From a virus: DNA of 30,195 bases. Location of the stretch: the IMG/VR virus record IMGVR_UViG_3300023179_000364, positions 1 to 30,195 of that record. The stretch is one strand, 5' to 3'. Below the pieces are notes generated by a model. The model was not told where the DNA came from and made no database searches. It was given only the letters and a program-made list of their open reading frames with translations. Shown one piece after another: positions 23,173 through 30,064 of this stretch; the first letter of the stretch is position 1, and each line of letters opens with the position of its first letter. Position numbers and translations under genes: made by a program.

Positions 23173-24128
23173 CCCGCCTGTACCGTATGCCATATACCCA
23201 AGAGGAAAAAGATGCGTTCATCAAACGGGTGCTTGCGGGTGAGAGTATGCGCCAGCTACAGCGCGAGACGGGTATATCACGCGACACGTTACAAAAATGG
23301 ATGGGAGCGTATCTTACAAAACACGGCATCAGGCACCCACGTCATCAACCCCCTCAGCATGAGCGTGAAAAAATAAATATCTACACCAAGAAGTCATTGA
23401 AAATCCTCATTTTCGACCTTGAATTATTGCCCAACTCTGGCTTCTTCTATGACCGCTTCTCCGATTTTGGGATACCACAACAGTTCATCCGTAAGCCAAA
23501 AGCATTGTGTGCAATAGGCTACAAGTGGTTTGGGGATGCTGATGTAACCGTACTGGCGACAAAGAAGCCATATGAAGATAGGGATATACTCAAACAGTTT
23601 GCACCAGTTTGGGAGCAGGCTGACTATGTGGTGGCTCACAATGGGGATGCCTTCGACATCAAGGCGCTGGGTGCTAGATATAAATACCACAACCTTCCAT
23701 CCCTTCCTCCGGTAGCGTCAATAGACACCCTTCGCCTAGCCCGCCAGAAATGGGGGCAGTTTCTAAACGGCAATGGCCTTGACCACTTGGCAGAAATGGC
23801 GGGTTTAGGCAGGAAGCTCAAGATTGATGCTTCGCTATGGGTGCGCTGCGCCGAGGGTGACAAAGAAGCCATGGCAGAGATGATAGAGTATAACCGGCAA
23901 GACGTAAACCTACTGGAACTGGTGTTTGCGGATATGCTGTCAACCGTAAAACATAAGATAAACCATAACCTGTTTATTGATTCTCCGGTGAAAGTATGCA
24001 AGACTTGTGGACATGACGACTTGGAGCATAAGGGATATGAACTTACTGCGGCGACTTACCGCCATCGTTACAGGTGTAAAGCCTGTAATAGCTGGAGTAC
24101 GCAGCCCAAAGGCAAAGGACGCTTATGA
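23169..24128 (+). CDS. HTH - DEDDy 3'-5' exonuclease - zinc ribbon protein
   Basis: A 319-residue protein. Residues 8-50: a transposase-type helix-turn-helix (YTQEEKDAFIKRVLAGESMR, QRETGISRDTLQKWM). Residues 78-260: RNase H-like exonuclease with ILIFDLEL (D83, E85), VAHNGDAFDIKAL (D160/D163), SIDTLRL and YNRQD (Y241, D245), the DEDDy set of predicted 3'-5' exonucleases (YprB/RNase_H_2 type). Residues 277-306: C277-x2-C280 and C303-x2-C306 zinc ribbon. It overlaps the lysozyme-like gene by four bases. The role is unclear: DNA degradation or repair, or superinfection control. Confidence 0.8.
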   Translation: MTRLYRMPYTQEEKDAFIKRVLAGESMRQLQRETGISRDTLQKWMGAYLTKHGIRHPRHQPPQHEREKINIYTKKSLKILIFDLELLPNSGFFYDRFSDFGIPQQFIRKPKALCAIGYKWFGDADVTVLATKKPYEDRDILKQFAPVWEQADYVVAHNGDAFDIKALGARYKYHNLPSLPPVASIDTLRLARQKWGQFLNGNGLDHLAEMAGLGRKLKIDASLWVRCAEGDKEAMAEMIEYNRQDVNLLELVFADMLSTVKHKINHNLFIDSPVKVCKTCGHDDLEHKGYELTAATYRHRYRCKACNSWSTQPKGKGRL

Positions 24129-24129
24129 G

Positions 24130-24414
24130 ATGCACCCGCTTGTCGCCCTTGCCTATACCACAATCGTAAACACGCTGGAAAAGGGCGAGGCTAAGGGGCA
24201 TGAGAAAGACGGCTGGAGAACCACACCAAAGGAAGTACAGCTTTTAAAGGCTATTCGCCACGCGATAACCTCAATAGGGCTTGCCAACTATCCTGAGTAT
24301 TTCAAGGACGATGAAACGGATATTGAGCATGGGGAGCAGGCTCTTGTTCGCTTCGACATGTATCTTCGGAACTTGTTAGACGAACGCAAACGGTCTGAAC
24401 AGTCCCGCAAATAG
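24130..24414 (+). CDS. Hypothetical protein at the end of the rightward block
   Basis: A 94-residue protein starting at ATG 24130, one base after the exonuclease stop; an upstream in-frame ATG (24007) would overlap that gene by 122 bases and is disfavoured. Sequence RTTPKEVQLLKAIRHAITSI, then DDETDIEHGEQALVRFDMYL, has spaced His and acidic residues faintly reminiscent of phage nucleotide pyrophosphohydrolase or HD-like small proteins ('aalRH......d.etg..H..ha....'), but the match is too weak to assign. Its last 113 bases overlap a convergent gene. Confidence 0.65.
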   Translation: MHPLVALAYTTIVNTLEKGEAKGHEKDGWRTTPKEVQLLKAIRHAITSIGLANYPEYFKDDETDIEHGEQALVRFDMYLRNLLDERKRSEQSRK

Positions 24415-24502
24415 GGCACTTAGGTTTATACAGGCCAACCTCGTTAGGTATATCATATATACGCGATACAGCGCATGATGTGCAGGCGAGGTCTAGTTTC
24501 AT
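24302..24502 (-). CDS. Small zinc-ribbon protein
   Basis: A 66-residue protein with C7-x2-C10 and C29-x2-C32 (CTSC and CPIC), a typical zinc ribbon framed by IYDIPNEVGLYKPK. It is coupled to the upstream gene by ATGA (24499-24502). From about residue 30 the frame runs antisense to the end of the rightward gene, and the tail (EQEPAPHAQYPFHRP) looks like an accidental extension. It is the last gene of the leftward operon. Function unknown. Confidence 0.65.
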   Translation of the reverse strand: MKLDLACTSCAVSRIYDIPNEVGLYKPKCPICGTVQTVCVRLTSSEDTCRSEQEPAPHAQYPFHRP

Positions 24503-24726
24503 TTCGGCAGCTTACTTTCCTTGAGGACGGGGTGGCGGTGAGCATCGTTCGCCATCATCAGCAGTTGTGACATAATATCGCAGCGGTTATCGCCGCTAAT
24601 CTCAACGGGGCTGGCGGTGTAATTCTCAATCTTGCCCTTTTCATTATAGTACACCTCATGCAGTTCGTACCATGGTTTATCTGGCGATTTTATATCCATA
24701 TGGATTATGCGGTAGTTCCAAGTCAT
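24499..24726 (-). CDS. Conserved short phage protein
   Basis: A 75-residue protein starting MTWNYRIIH, with WYELHEVYYNEKGKIENYT and SQLLMMANDAHRHPVL. I recognise this pattern ('WNYRv......wy.ihEVYYde.G.i..yt..P') as common in accessory regions of proteobacterial phages, without known function. ATG 24726 is chosen over upstream starts: AGGAG lies seven bases before it, and it overlaps the preceding stop (ATGA). Confidence 0.8.
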   Translation of the reverse strand: MTWNYRIIHMDIKSPDKPWYELHEVYYNEKGKIENYTASPVEISGDNRCDIMSQLLMMANDAHRHPVLKESKLPK

Positions 24727-25208
24727 ACCCCAACTCCTATAATCAGCCCAATAATACCATCGACAATCCGCACGGTCTTGCTCTTGCCACCAAGCGTAGC
24801 CACAACGAACAGAAACAGCCCGTGGAGCAGAAGAAGCCATAATACCGGATGTCCGAGCCATAGTATAGCTGGAATCGCTAGACAGCCCTTTATAACGCCA
24901 TAGACGATACCGAGGTCATAGAACGCCCATTTGTGAGGTAATATACGGGTTATCTTAAAAGCCAAATCCTGCATCCATTGATATGCTCCGTCCTCACGCT
25001 GCGGCCATGTACCGCTAATAGCCGAAAACAGGACGTTAGCAGGCATAATGGTCATAACGAATACAACCCACATTCCGGCAAGCGTATCAGCTAGAGATAG
25101 GGTTTGCGCGTTGATGAGGATGAACGCCAAAATTAACCACTGCCAATGGCCAATTTTGCCCTCCCCTCTGGCCATGTTAAAAAGTGCGAGCAGGGCGGGT
25201 ATTAGCAT
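24723..25208 (-). CDS. Multi-pass membrane protein
   Basis: A 161-residue hydrophobic protein with four to five predicted membrane helices (near residues 20-40, 45-63, 100-118, 121-140 and 149-161), including WLILAFILINAQTL, WVVFVMTIMPANVLF and PVLWLLLLHGLFLFVV. ATG 25208 has GGAGG four bases upstream and overlaps the previous gene by seven bases. No family recognised. A membrane protein in an accessory operon could serve superinfection exclusion. Confidence 0.75.
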   Translation of the reverse strand: MLIPALLALFNMARGEGKIGHWQWLILAFILINAQTLSLADTLAGMWVVFVMTIMPANVLFSAISGTWPQREDGAYQWMQDLAFKITRILPHKWAFYDLGIVYGVIKGCLAIPAILWLGHPVLWLLLLHGLFLFVVATLGGKSKTVRIVDGIIGLIIGVGV

Positions 25209-25849
25209 TTGTCCTCCGTTGGTTTGGTGCATTTCGTACAGTAATACGGGCTAGGCGGGTCGCACCTATCATGCCCATTATCAGCAACGCCACCGCAATT
25301 AGGGCATCTGCTAAGGGAATACTCCACCCTCTCTCTAACCCGTCCAGCGGCGGAATCTTCTAGGCCGCGTAATACAGCGGGGGGTATTCTCATAGCTTTG
25401 ATGGCGGCGGTGGCTTGCTGTTGATATAGCGCCTTATATATACTGCTATTGTTCAACTCATCATAATTATCGGCCTCGGCACTATTGCATATCGCCCTAG
25501 CCACCCTTTCCACTTCCTCTGGGGTGGGGTGGTATTTCCATGCGGCTTGAAATCCCTTATAAAGCTCGCCTTCGTTATATACAAAATGATAACCAGACAT
25601 AGCAAAAAACTTCCTCTCTTGCTTAATCCATTTATCAAATGCATTACGACACCAATTAGAAGGGGTGGGGGATGACGAAGCCGTGTCCTCATTGCCGCAA
25701 ACAGCATTACTGCTGACTGCATCCCCCCGCTCTCCCTCGCTCTTGGCTGCTTCGTAGGCTTCAAGCCACTCAAACATAAGCATCGTTAATTTCTGATTTG
25801 GTACTTTCTCATGGGCAATTGCAGCCGCCTTCTCATCCACCTTACTCAT
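25202..25849 (-). CDS. Accessory phage protein with C-terminal zinc ribbon
   Basis: A 215-residue mosaic-looking protein from ATG 25849 (GGAGG upstream, ATGA overlap). N-terminal helical part (MSKVDEKAAAIAHEK), a Ser-rich linker near residue 55, a motif HPTPEEVERVARAIC near residue 107, and a C-terminal ribbon RCPNCGG...YYCTKC (C182, C185, C204, C207) resembling that of Lar-like restriction-alleviation proteins. The Lar resemblance is limited to the Cys pattern. Mosaic structure of this type is typical of fast-evolving phage early genes. Confidence 0.7.
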   Translation of the reverse strand: MSKVDEKAAAIAHEKVPNQKLTMLMFEWLEAYEAAKSEGERGDAVSSNAVCGNEDTASSSPTPSNWCRNAFDKWIKQERKFFAMSGYHFVYNEGELYKGFQAAWKYHPTPEEVERVARAICNSAEADNYDELNNSSIYKALYQQQATAAIKAMRIPPAVLRGLEDSAAGRVRERVEYSLSRCPNCGGVADNGHDRCDPPSPYYCTKCTKPTEDKC

Positions 25850-25956
25850 AGTTCCTCCCCTATCCATCCAATAAATTTTATCCAGAGATAACAACCAATG
25901 CCGGAAACGGTTAGGATGCCAACAGCGGCTAACAAGGCGAAAACATTATTACTCAT
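25846..25956 (-). CDS. 36-aa single-pass membrane peptide
   Basis: A 36-residue ORF, MSNNVFALLAAVGILTVSGI, then GCYLWIKFIGWIGEEL. One membrane helix covers residues ~5-27. It starts at ATG 25956 with AGGTGG just upstream, overlaps the previous gene by eight bases and the next by ATGA. It fills the only gap between those genes, so translation is likely. Confidence 0.6.
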   Translation of the reverse strand: MSNNVFALLAAVGILTVSGIGCYLWIKFIGWIGEEL

Positions 25957-26275
25957 ATTCCACCTCCACCCCTTGCTGTTTGAGAGAGTCGAGGACGGCT
26001 TTGGCAATTTCTCCCGCGTTGTCATCTATGAAGCAAAAATGCTCCCCTGTCGGTTGGCACTCGTACCACGCCCATGACGCGAGCGCTTTCTTGCACTTCT
26101 CCAGAGATACCTTTACGGCCTGCTGCTTGCGGAGGATGGCTGCCAGTTTAGTCAGATTAACGGGATGGGTTGTGTACCATAAATAATCACCATCAGCATT
26201 GGTTAGGGCGTGTCCACCTGAATGTTCTCTTATGCTATCTCGCAGCGCCTCAACCTCTTTTATAACATCAGTCAT
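25949..26275 (-). CDS. Hypothetical accessory protein
   Basis: A 108-residue protein from ATG 26275 (AAAGG upstream); the longer in-frame version back to 26488 would cover two separate small genes and is rejected. Sequence ALTNADGDYLWYTTHPVNLT, then QQAVKVSLEKCKKALASWAW and AGEIAKAVLDSLKQQGVEVE. Helical, acidic, no known motif. Overlaps the upstream gene by eight bases. Confidence 0.7.
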   Translation of the reverse strand: MTDVIKEVEALRDSIREHSGGHALTNADGDYLWYTTHPVNLTKLAAILRKQQAVKVSLEKCKKALASWAWYECQPTGEHFCFIDDNAGEIAKAVLDSLKQQGVEVEYE

Positions 26276-26429
26276 TTTGCGGCCTTTCTTTTGTTTGAAG
26301 CTCGTAAAACTTGTTTGCCTCTTGTTCAGTATCAAATATGTATTCCTCGACACACCGTGATTCTGGATAGCCAACATATTCCACTGAATATTTTCCATCT
26401 TCTTCTTGTGGCGGACACCAATATCCCAT
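26268..26429 (-). CDS. 53-aa hypothetical protein
   Basis: A short ORF, MGYWCPPQEEDGKYSVEYVG, then CVEEYIFDTEQEANKFYELQ. ATG 26429 has GGAG seven bases upstream and lies four bases after the previous stop. The Tyr/Glu-rich sequence with 'FDTE.EAN.FYE' looks like a genuine small soluble domain. Its stop overlaps the next gene by eight bases. Confidence 0.65.
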   Translation of the reverse strand: MGYWCPPQEEDGKYSVEYVGYPESRCVEEYIFDTEQEANKFYELQTKERPQND

Positions 26430-26433
26430 CTCC

Positions 26434-26568
26434 CTACTCCTTCAAGTTGCGCTCGCAGATGGCGAGGGCTTGTTTGGCTACAGAACATGTCAACGGATTG
26501 CTATACTCTGCCAGATACTCCAAAGCATCCCTCACCTTCTGCCAGTCGTTGCGTTGTTCGGGGGTCAT
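26434..26568 (-). CDS. 44-aa hypothetical protein
   Basis: A short ORF, MTPEQRNDWQKVRDALEYLA, then a helical end (AKQALAICERNLKE). It has an excellent ribosome site, AGGAGGT, eight bases before ATG 26568, and an ATGA overlap with the upstream gene. It is predicted to be two helices. Function unknown. Confidence 0.65.
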   Translation of the reverse strand: MTPEQRNDWQKVRDALEYLAEYSNPLTCSVAKQALAICERNLKE

Positions 26569-26804
26569 ATACGTTCACCTCCTGCCGCGGCTACAAAGGC
26601 ATCAACATATATCTTTACCCTATGCAGCGCCTCTTTTGCGGTTTTACCTGATGGCCTGAATTTTCCATATTGAAAGCGCCCTTCGCTGTCTTTTACGGAG
26701 CAGTCGACCTCGCAAATTATTTCTGAATCAGGCAAATTAGGATTGTGGCGTGTTAAGGTTATGGAAGTGCAGTGTTTTAACAGTTCATCTAATATATCGG
26801 TCAT
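26565..26804 (-). CDS. Hypothetical protein
   Basis: A 79-residue protein from ATG 26804, with AAAGGA upstream. Sequence MTDILDELLKHCTSITLTRH, CEVDCSVKDSEGRFQYGKFR, then TAKEALHRVKIYVDAFVAAA. A beta-then-helix layout with 'S.tA.eAl..v' at the end, recurrent among short phage proteins. Coupled by ATGA on both sides. Confidence 0.7.
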   Translation of the reverse strand: MTDILDELLKHCTSITLTRHNPNLPDSEIICEVDCSVKDSEGRFQYGKFRPSGKTAKEALHRVKIYVDAFVAAAGGERI

Positions 26805-26992
26805 TGGTCGGTGTCCTTTCTTGTAAATAGCTGATTGAGATAATTGCTTTCTGCCGATGGCGTTGAGCACATGAGTATTCTCTTTGGCAAACGGTTAAGC
26901 CCAAATATGTCTGGGGCATTACGCAGTTCATTTTCGCAAAGGTCGATGAAATGTTGAGTTATTTCTCGACCATCTGTCCATTTATCCCCCAT
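26801..26992 (-). CDS. Hypothetical protein
   Basis: A 63-residue protein from ATG 26992, with a G-rich ribosome site (GGGGGAAG) and TGATG overlap with the upstream gene. Polar sequence GREITQHFIDLCENELRNAP, then LNRLPKRILMCSTP. No recognised motif. The longer frame to 27034 would enter the previous gene. Confidence 0.6.
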   Translation of the reverse strand: MGDKWTDGREITQHFIDLCENELRNAPDIFGLNRLPKRILMCSTPSAESNYLNQLFTRKDTDQ

Positions 26993-27450
26993 CACTTCCC
27001 CCTGCTGCTGTCGAGGAGGGCGCTTGCCTCCCATAGTGTTTTGTCCGTTGTCGGGTGTTTATCCACGCGAGGGCGGCTAGGGCATGACCATGAACGGCCT
27101 TTTACTTCGCCTATCATGCGCCAGCCTGCCGCGCTCAAGGTTTTGCCGTTCTCTGCCGCGAGGATATACGTTCCAATGCGCTTATAGCCCAAGGCAAAAG
27201 CAGCCCGCGCAGCTGCGCCGTACAGGAAAGAGCAAGCATTGCGCGTGCCATCGGTGCAAAGGCGTGTTACCTCCAGCGTCAAGCCATCATCACGGCTTCG
27301 TGCCACTGGTCGCCCGACTATGACAACGCCCACAATTTTATCGTCTTTCACCGCGCCTATGCTGAATTTGTGACCGACAACCTTCGGGTGATGCCTGTGG
27401 TGCTGCTCCACAAAAGCATTGGCTTCGGCTAGTGTTACGGGACAGGCCAT
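26992..27450 (-). CDS. XF1762-family GNAT-like protein
   Basis: A 152-residue protein. Its pattern is that of the XF1762 family found in many phages and prophages: LAEANAFVEQHHRHHPKVVG, HKFSIGA, GVVIVGRPVARSRDDGLTLE, VTRLCTDGTRNACSFLYGAA and AGWRMIGEVKGRSW...SRPRVDKHP. The fold is GNAT-like and the R..DGT.NA.S segment lies where acetyl-CoA binds in relatives; the substrate is unknown. ATG 27450 overlaps the preceding stop (TGATG). Confidence 0.85.
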   Translation of the reverse strand: MACPVTLAEANAFVEQHHRHHPKVVGHKFSIGAVKDDKIVGVVIVGRPVARSRDDGLTLEVTRLCTDGTRNACSFLYGAAARAAFALGYKRIGTYILAAENGKTLSAAGWRMIGEVKGRSWSCPSRPRVDKHPTTDKTLWEASALLDSSRGK

Positions 27451-27767
27451 CACTCCCCCCTCTCCATCTCATCGCGTGAGGGGGTGAGGTAGGGGCGCTC
27501 GCTCAGAAAGCGCTCCAGCCAAACTAATCCAATAACCCTAGCTTCTGGCAGATAATCGGCAGGCCATTTAGCGTTTCTTCTAATTATATCTAGCACCTCA
27601 TCCACCTCACTTTGTGGGGCGGGGCGGTGGTTCCATCCACGCTCGAAATGTTCAAAAGCCGCTTTTACGCTTGGAAGATTTCTATCCCCCGGAGCAATTT
27701 TATATTCACGCTCAAAAGCCTCCCTGCACTCATCAGAACTGGCTGGCATGTAAATGTCTTTGGTCAT
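27450..27767 (-). CDS. Hypothetical accessory protein
   Basis: A 105-residue protein with SSDECREAFEREYK and FEHFERGWNHR near the N-terminus, a pattern ('F..w...k......a...F..gW..r') common in phage early-region mosaic proteins and partly shared with the 25202-25849 product (GFQAAWKYHPTPEEVE versus FERGWNHRPAPQSEVD). It may be a protein-interaction module. ATGA overlap upstream, TGATG downstream. Confidence 0.7.
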   Translation of the reverse strand: MTKDIYMPASSDECREAFEREYKIAPGDRNLPSVKAAFEHFERGWNHRPAPQSEVDEVLDIIRRNAKWPADYLPEARVIGLVWLERFLSERPYLTPSRDEMERGE

Positions 27768-29023
27768 TTCATTTTCTCCACAAACTTATCCGCGCCGTAT
27801 TGCCCTTTAATCAGCGTGGCGATTTGCTTTGCTGTGTAGGTGTCATCCAGACTCTTGCCAGTGCTTTCGACAAAGTTCTTCACACCCGCTGCACAAGCTC
27901 CAGTGAGGGCGCGATATATGCCAACCCACTCGGCACCTGTTGCCTTCTTGGGGAGTTCGCCATCAAACTTAGCAATTGCCTTATAAACCAAGTCTGCGCG
28001 GGCTTCTTTGATTGTCGCGCCATGAGCCGAGTTGCCTTTGTCATCGCTAACAACAAACAGGATTTTGCCTCTTTCGGTCTTGACCTTCTTAACGCCTGAT
28101 TTATTCGAGATGACGCGGGAGAATACATTATCCGTAAAGTCAACCTCAACCCATTCGCCGCTCTCGACGATATACCAGCTATTAGCCTTGATTTTCTTGC
28201 CGTCCACTATGTCAGCTTTACCGCCAACGGGGATATAATTACCGTCCTTAAAGATATACTCGGAGGCCATCAGAAGATTGCCTTTGTCACCCTTAACGGC
28301 AGCGCGATAACCAAGGGCAGAACATGCGGCGTGTTCTCCGCTGCTTTCTGCCTTGCTGTGGTCGCCAGACGATGCTGCCGTGCTGGAGTGGCCAGACGAC
28401 GCTGCCGTGCTGGAGTGGCCAGACGATGCTGCCTTGCTGTGGTCGCCAGACGATGCTGCCGTGCTGGAGTGGCCAGACGACGCTGCCGTGCTGTAGTCGC
28501 CAGACGACGCTGCCGTGCTGTAGTTGCCAGACGACGCTGCCGTGCTGCAGTCGCCAGACGACGCTGCCGTGCTGTGGTCGCCAGACGATGCTGCCGTGCT
28601 GTAGTTGCCAGACGACGCTGCCGTGCTGCAGTCGCCAGACGACGCTGCCGTGCTGTAGTTGCCAGACGACGCTGCCGTGCTGTAGTTGCCAGACGACGCT
28701 GCCTTGCTGTAGTCGCCAGACGACGCTGCCGTGCTGTAGTTGCCAGACGACGCTGCCGTGCTGCAGTCGCCAGACGACGCTGCCGTGCTGGAGTGGCCAG
28801 ACGACGCTGCCGTGCTGTAGTTGCCAGACGACGCTGCCTTGCTGTAGTTGCCAGACGACGCTGCCTTGCTGTAGTCGCCAGACGACGCTGCCGTGCTGGA
28901 GTGGCCAGACGCAACATTCTGGCCAGCGGTTTTTTTGAACTCATCAAAGCCTGTGGTAGCGATACCAAAAACCTCATTCAGAGATTCTATGATAAGTTCG
29001 GCCTCTGATTTTTGTTTGGTCAT
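27764..29023 (-). CDS. DUF7666-like protein with 21 nonapeptide repeats
   Basis: A 419-residue protein. Residues 1-38: charged helical start. Residues 39-227: 21 tandem repeats of S-G-[DNH]-[YSCH]-S-[TK]-A-A-S, with only the third, fourth and sixth positions varying; predicted to stack as a beta-roll or beta-helix. Residues ~228-290: CSALGYRAAVKGDKGNLLMA, SEYIF, then VDGKKIKANSWYIVESGEWV, the signature I associate with DUF7666 proteins. The C-terminal ~90 residues are helical (GIYRALTGACAAGVKNFVES). Overlaps both neighbours by ATGA. Role unknown; the repeats may bind ligands or be copy-number variable. Confidence 0.8.
   Translation of the reverse strand: MTKQKSEAELIIESLNEVFGIATTGFDEFKKTAGQNVASGHSSTAASSGDYSKAASSGNYSKAASSGNYSTAASSGHSSTAASSGDCSTAASSGNYSTAASSGDYSKAASSGNYSTAASSGNYSTAASSGDCSTAASSGNYSTAASSGDHSTAASSGDCSTAASSGNYSTAASSGDYSTAASSGHSSTAASSGDHSKAASSGHSSTAASSGHSSTAASSGDHSKAESSGEHAACSALGYRAAVKGDKGNLLMASEYIFKDGNYIPVGGKADIVDGKKIKANSWYIVESGEWVEVDFTDNVFSRVISNKSGVKKVKTERGKILFVVSDDKGNSAHGATIKEARADLVYKAIAKFDGELPKKATGAEWVGIYRALTGACAAGVKNFVESTGKSLDDTYTAKQIATLIKGQYGADKFVEKMK
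28343..28909 (-). repeat. 21 x 27-bp in-frame tandem repeat
   Basis: Contiguous 27-bp units differing at a few bases. On the plus strand each reads AGACGACGCTGCCGTGCTG plus an eight-base variable end such as TAGTTGCC, GAGTGGCC or CAGTCGCC. Near identity suggests recent expansion or homogenisation by slippage or unequal crossing over. There are no spacers, so it is not a CRISPR. Confidence 0.95.
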
Positions 29024-29580
29024 GGTATTACCTTTTCAGCAATCTGTTTAAACACCGCCATCTCAGGCTTAATCTTCGCCTGTGACTCTTTCGGCAGCGC
29101 CTTGAACCACGCTTCTAACTCACCCATTCCTTTAGAGGCAGCAACACCAGCGTTACGTTTCAGAAGTTCTAACGTCTTATCCTCCTGCACAACCAATGGC
29201 TGCACGGTGAAGGGCTTACGGTTTGTACGTGATGCAGTAAGCGCCATCGTCAGCGGCTCATTGATGTGGCTCATATGACTGATACGCAACCCACCGACAG
29301 CCACACCCCCGAACACCACCTTATCGTCACGATAAAGGGTCATAGAGCGGCCAATGTAGTTTGACGTATCCGCGCCCCATGCGTTGATGATTACGCGTCT
29401 CATACTTTTACCGGGCTTATAAGGTTTTCCCCCATCGCCTTCGTAATGAATAGATACGGGTTGGTCGCCCATCGCTATCGTTACGTTGGTGATTTTGATG
29501 GTGCGCGACTGGCCGCCGATAAGGTCATCGGCGTTGAGCTGCTGGCTATTCGGTATTACCGTATCTAACATACTAGACAT
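29020..29580 (-). CDS. Conserved phage early protein, possible ssDNA-binding type
   Basis: A 186-residue protein from ATG 29580 (GGGAG seven bases upstream). Conserved blocks: NSQQLNADDLIGG, TIKITNVTIAMG.QPVSIHYE, PYKPGKSMRRVIINAWG, IGRSMTLYRDDKVVFGG and LRISHMSHINEPLTMALTAS. This family is frequent in phage replication or recombination operons; a beta-barrel (OB-like) single-strand-binding role is plausible but not proven by the sequence. C-terminal ~50 residues are helical. Overlaps the HNH gene upstream by eight bases. Confidence 0.7.
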   Translation of the reverse strand: MSSMLDTVIPNSQQLNADDLIGGQSRTIKITNVTIAMGDQPVSIHYEGDGGKPYKPGKSMRRVIINAWGADTSNYIGRSMTLYRDDKVVFGGVAVGGLRISHMSHINEPLTMALTASRTNRKPFTVQPLVVQEDKTLELLKRNAGVAASKGMGELEAWFKALPKESQAKIKPEMAVFKQIAEKVIP

Positions 29581-30064
29581 ATTTAATCTCCCTATTAAAC
29601 TCCCCAAATTTTTCTTTAGCTGCTTTTTCATATGCTTTAGCGGCTAAATCCTCATCGGTAAATAACCCAAGGAAAATAGATTTTTTATTTACCTGAATTT
29701 GGGCGTACCATTTACAATGCTGTTTATGCCAAAAGACGCCCTTATATTTTGATGTGCCCTTTTTGTTTGGCCTTCTGTTTTGGCCATTCTGAACCGGAGT
29801 AACCGTTCTAAGATTGCTTTTGCGATTATCTAAGCCATTGCCATTTATATGGTCGGTTCTAAACCCATCTGGCGTTTTATTTATAATTCTATGCATCATA
29901 ATATGGGTGCGTTTTCCGTTAATTGGCGGTGAGTTTCTCATTGCATAAACATTCCCACTCGGACTAATGCATGCATGCCATTTCCATTGAGCAAGAAAGT
30001 CATAATCCTCCTCATCAACCAAAACATAATATCCTTTAGTAAGTGGTAGAATGCGGCCGTTCAT
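29573..30064 (-). CDS. HNH-AP2 homing endonuclease
   Basis: A 163-residue protein. N-terminal domain with DYDFLAQWKWHACIS, then the HNH core: MMHRII (H58), DHINGNGLDNRKSNLR (D71-H72, N80, N84). Residues ~104-160 form an AP2 DNA-binding domain (SKYKGVFWHKQHCKWYAQIQ, SIFLGLFTDEDLAAKAYEKA). This layout is the standard free-standing phage homing endonuclease, which cuts cognate genomes to spread its own gene. Overlaps the upstream gene by one base (TAATG) and the next by eight, unusually neat integration for a mobile gene. Confidence 0.9.
   Translation of the reverse strand: MNGRILPLTKGYYVLVDEEDYDFLAQWKWHACISPSGNVYAMRNSPPINGKRTHIMMHRIINKTPDGFRTDHINGNGLDNRKSNLRTVTPVQNGQNRRPNKKGTSKYKGVFWHKQHCKWYAQIQVNKKSIFLGLFTDEDLAAKAYEKAAKEKFGEFNREIKYV

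Noticed and set aside
24415-24498. Bidirectional terminator between the convergent blocks
   Set aside because: Only weak short inverted repeats (AGGTT/AACCT with a 10-base loop) and no T tract were found.
25949-26488. Single 179-codon version of the 26275 gene
   Set aside because: Its N-terminal 71 codons run out of frame over two better supported small genes (53 and 44 aa) with their own ribosome sites.
28343-28909. CRISPR array
   Set aside because: Repeat units are contiguous with no unique spacers and lie in frame inside a coding sequence.
28270-29008. Long Cys/Arg-rich and Arg/Thr-rich open frames (over 200 codons) on either strand across the 27-bp repeat array
   Set aside because: They result from repeating a stop-free 27-bp unit in other frames; composition is absurdly monotonous, there is no start context, and the minus-strand frame 27764-29023 fits the operon and the known family signature.
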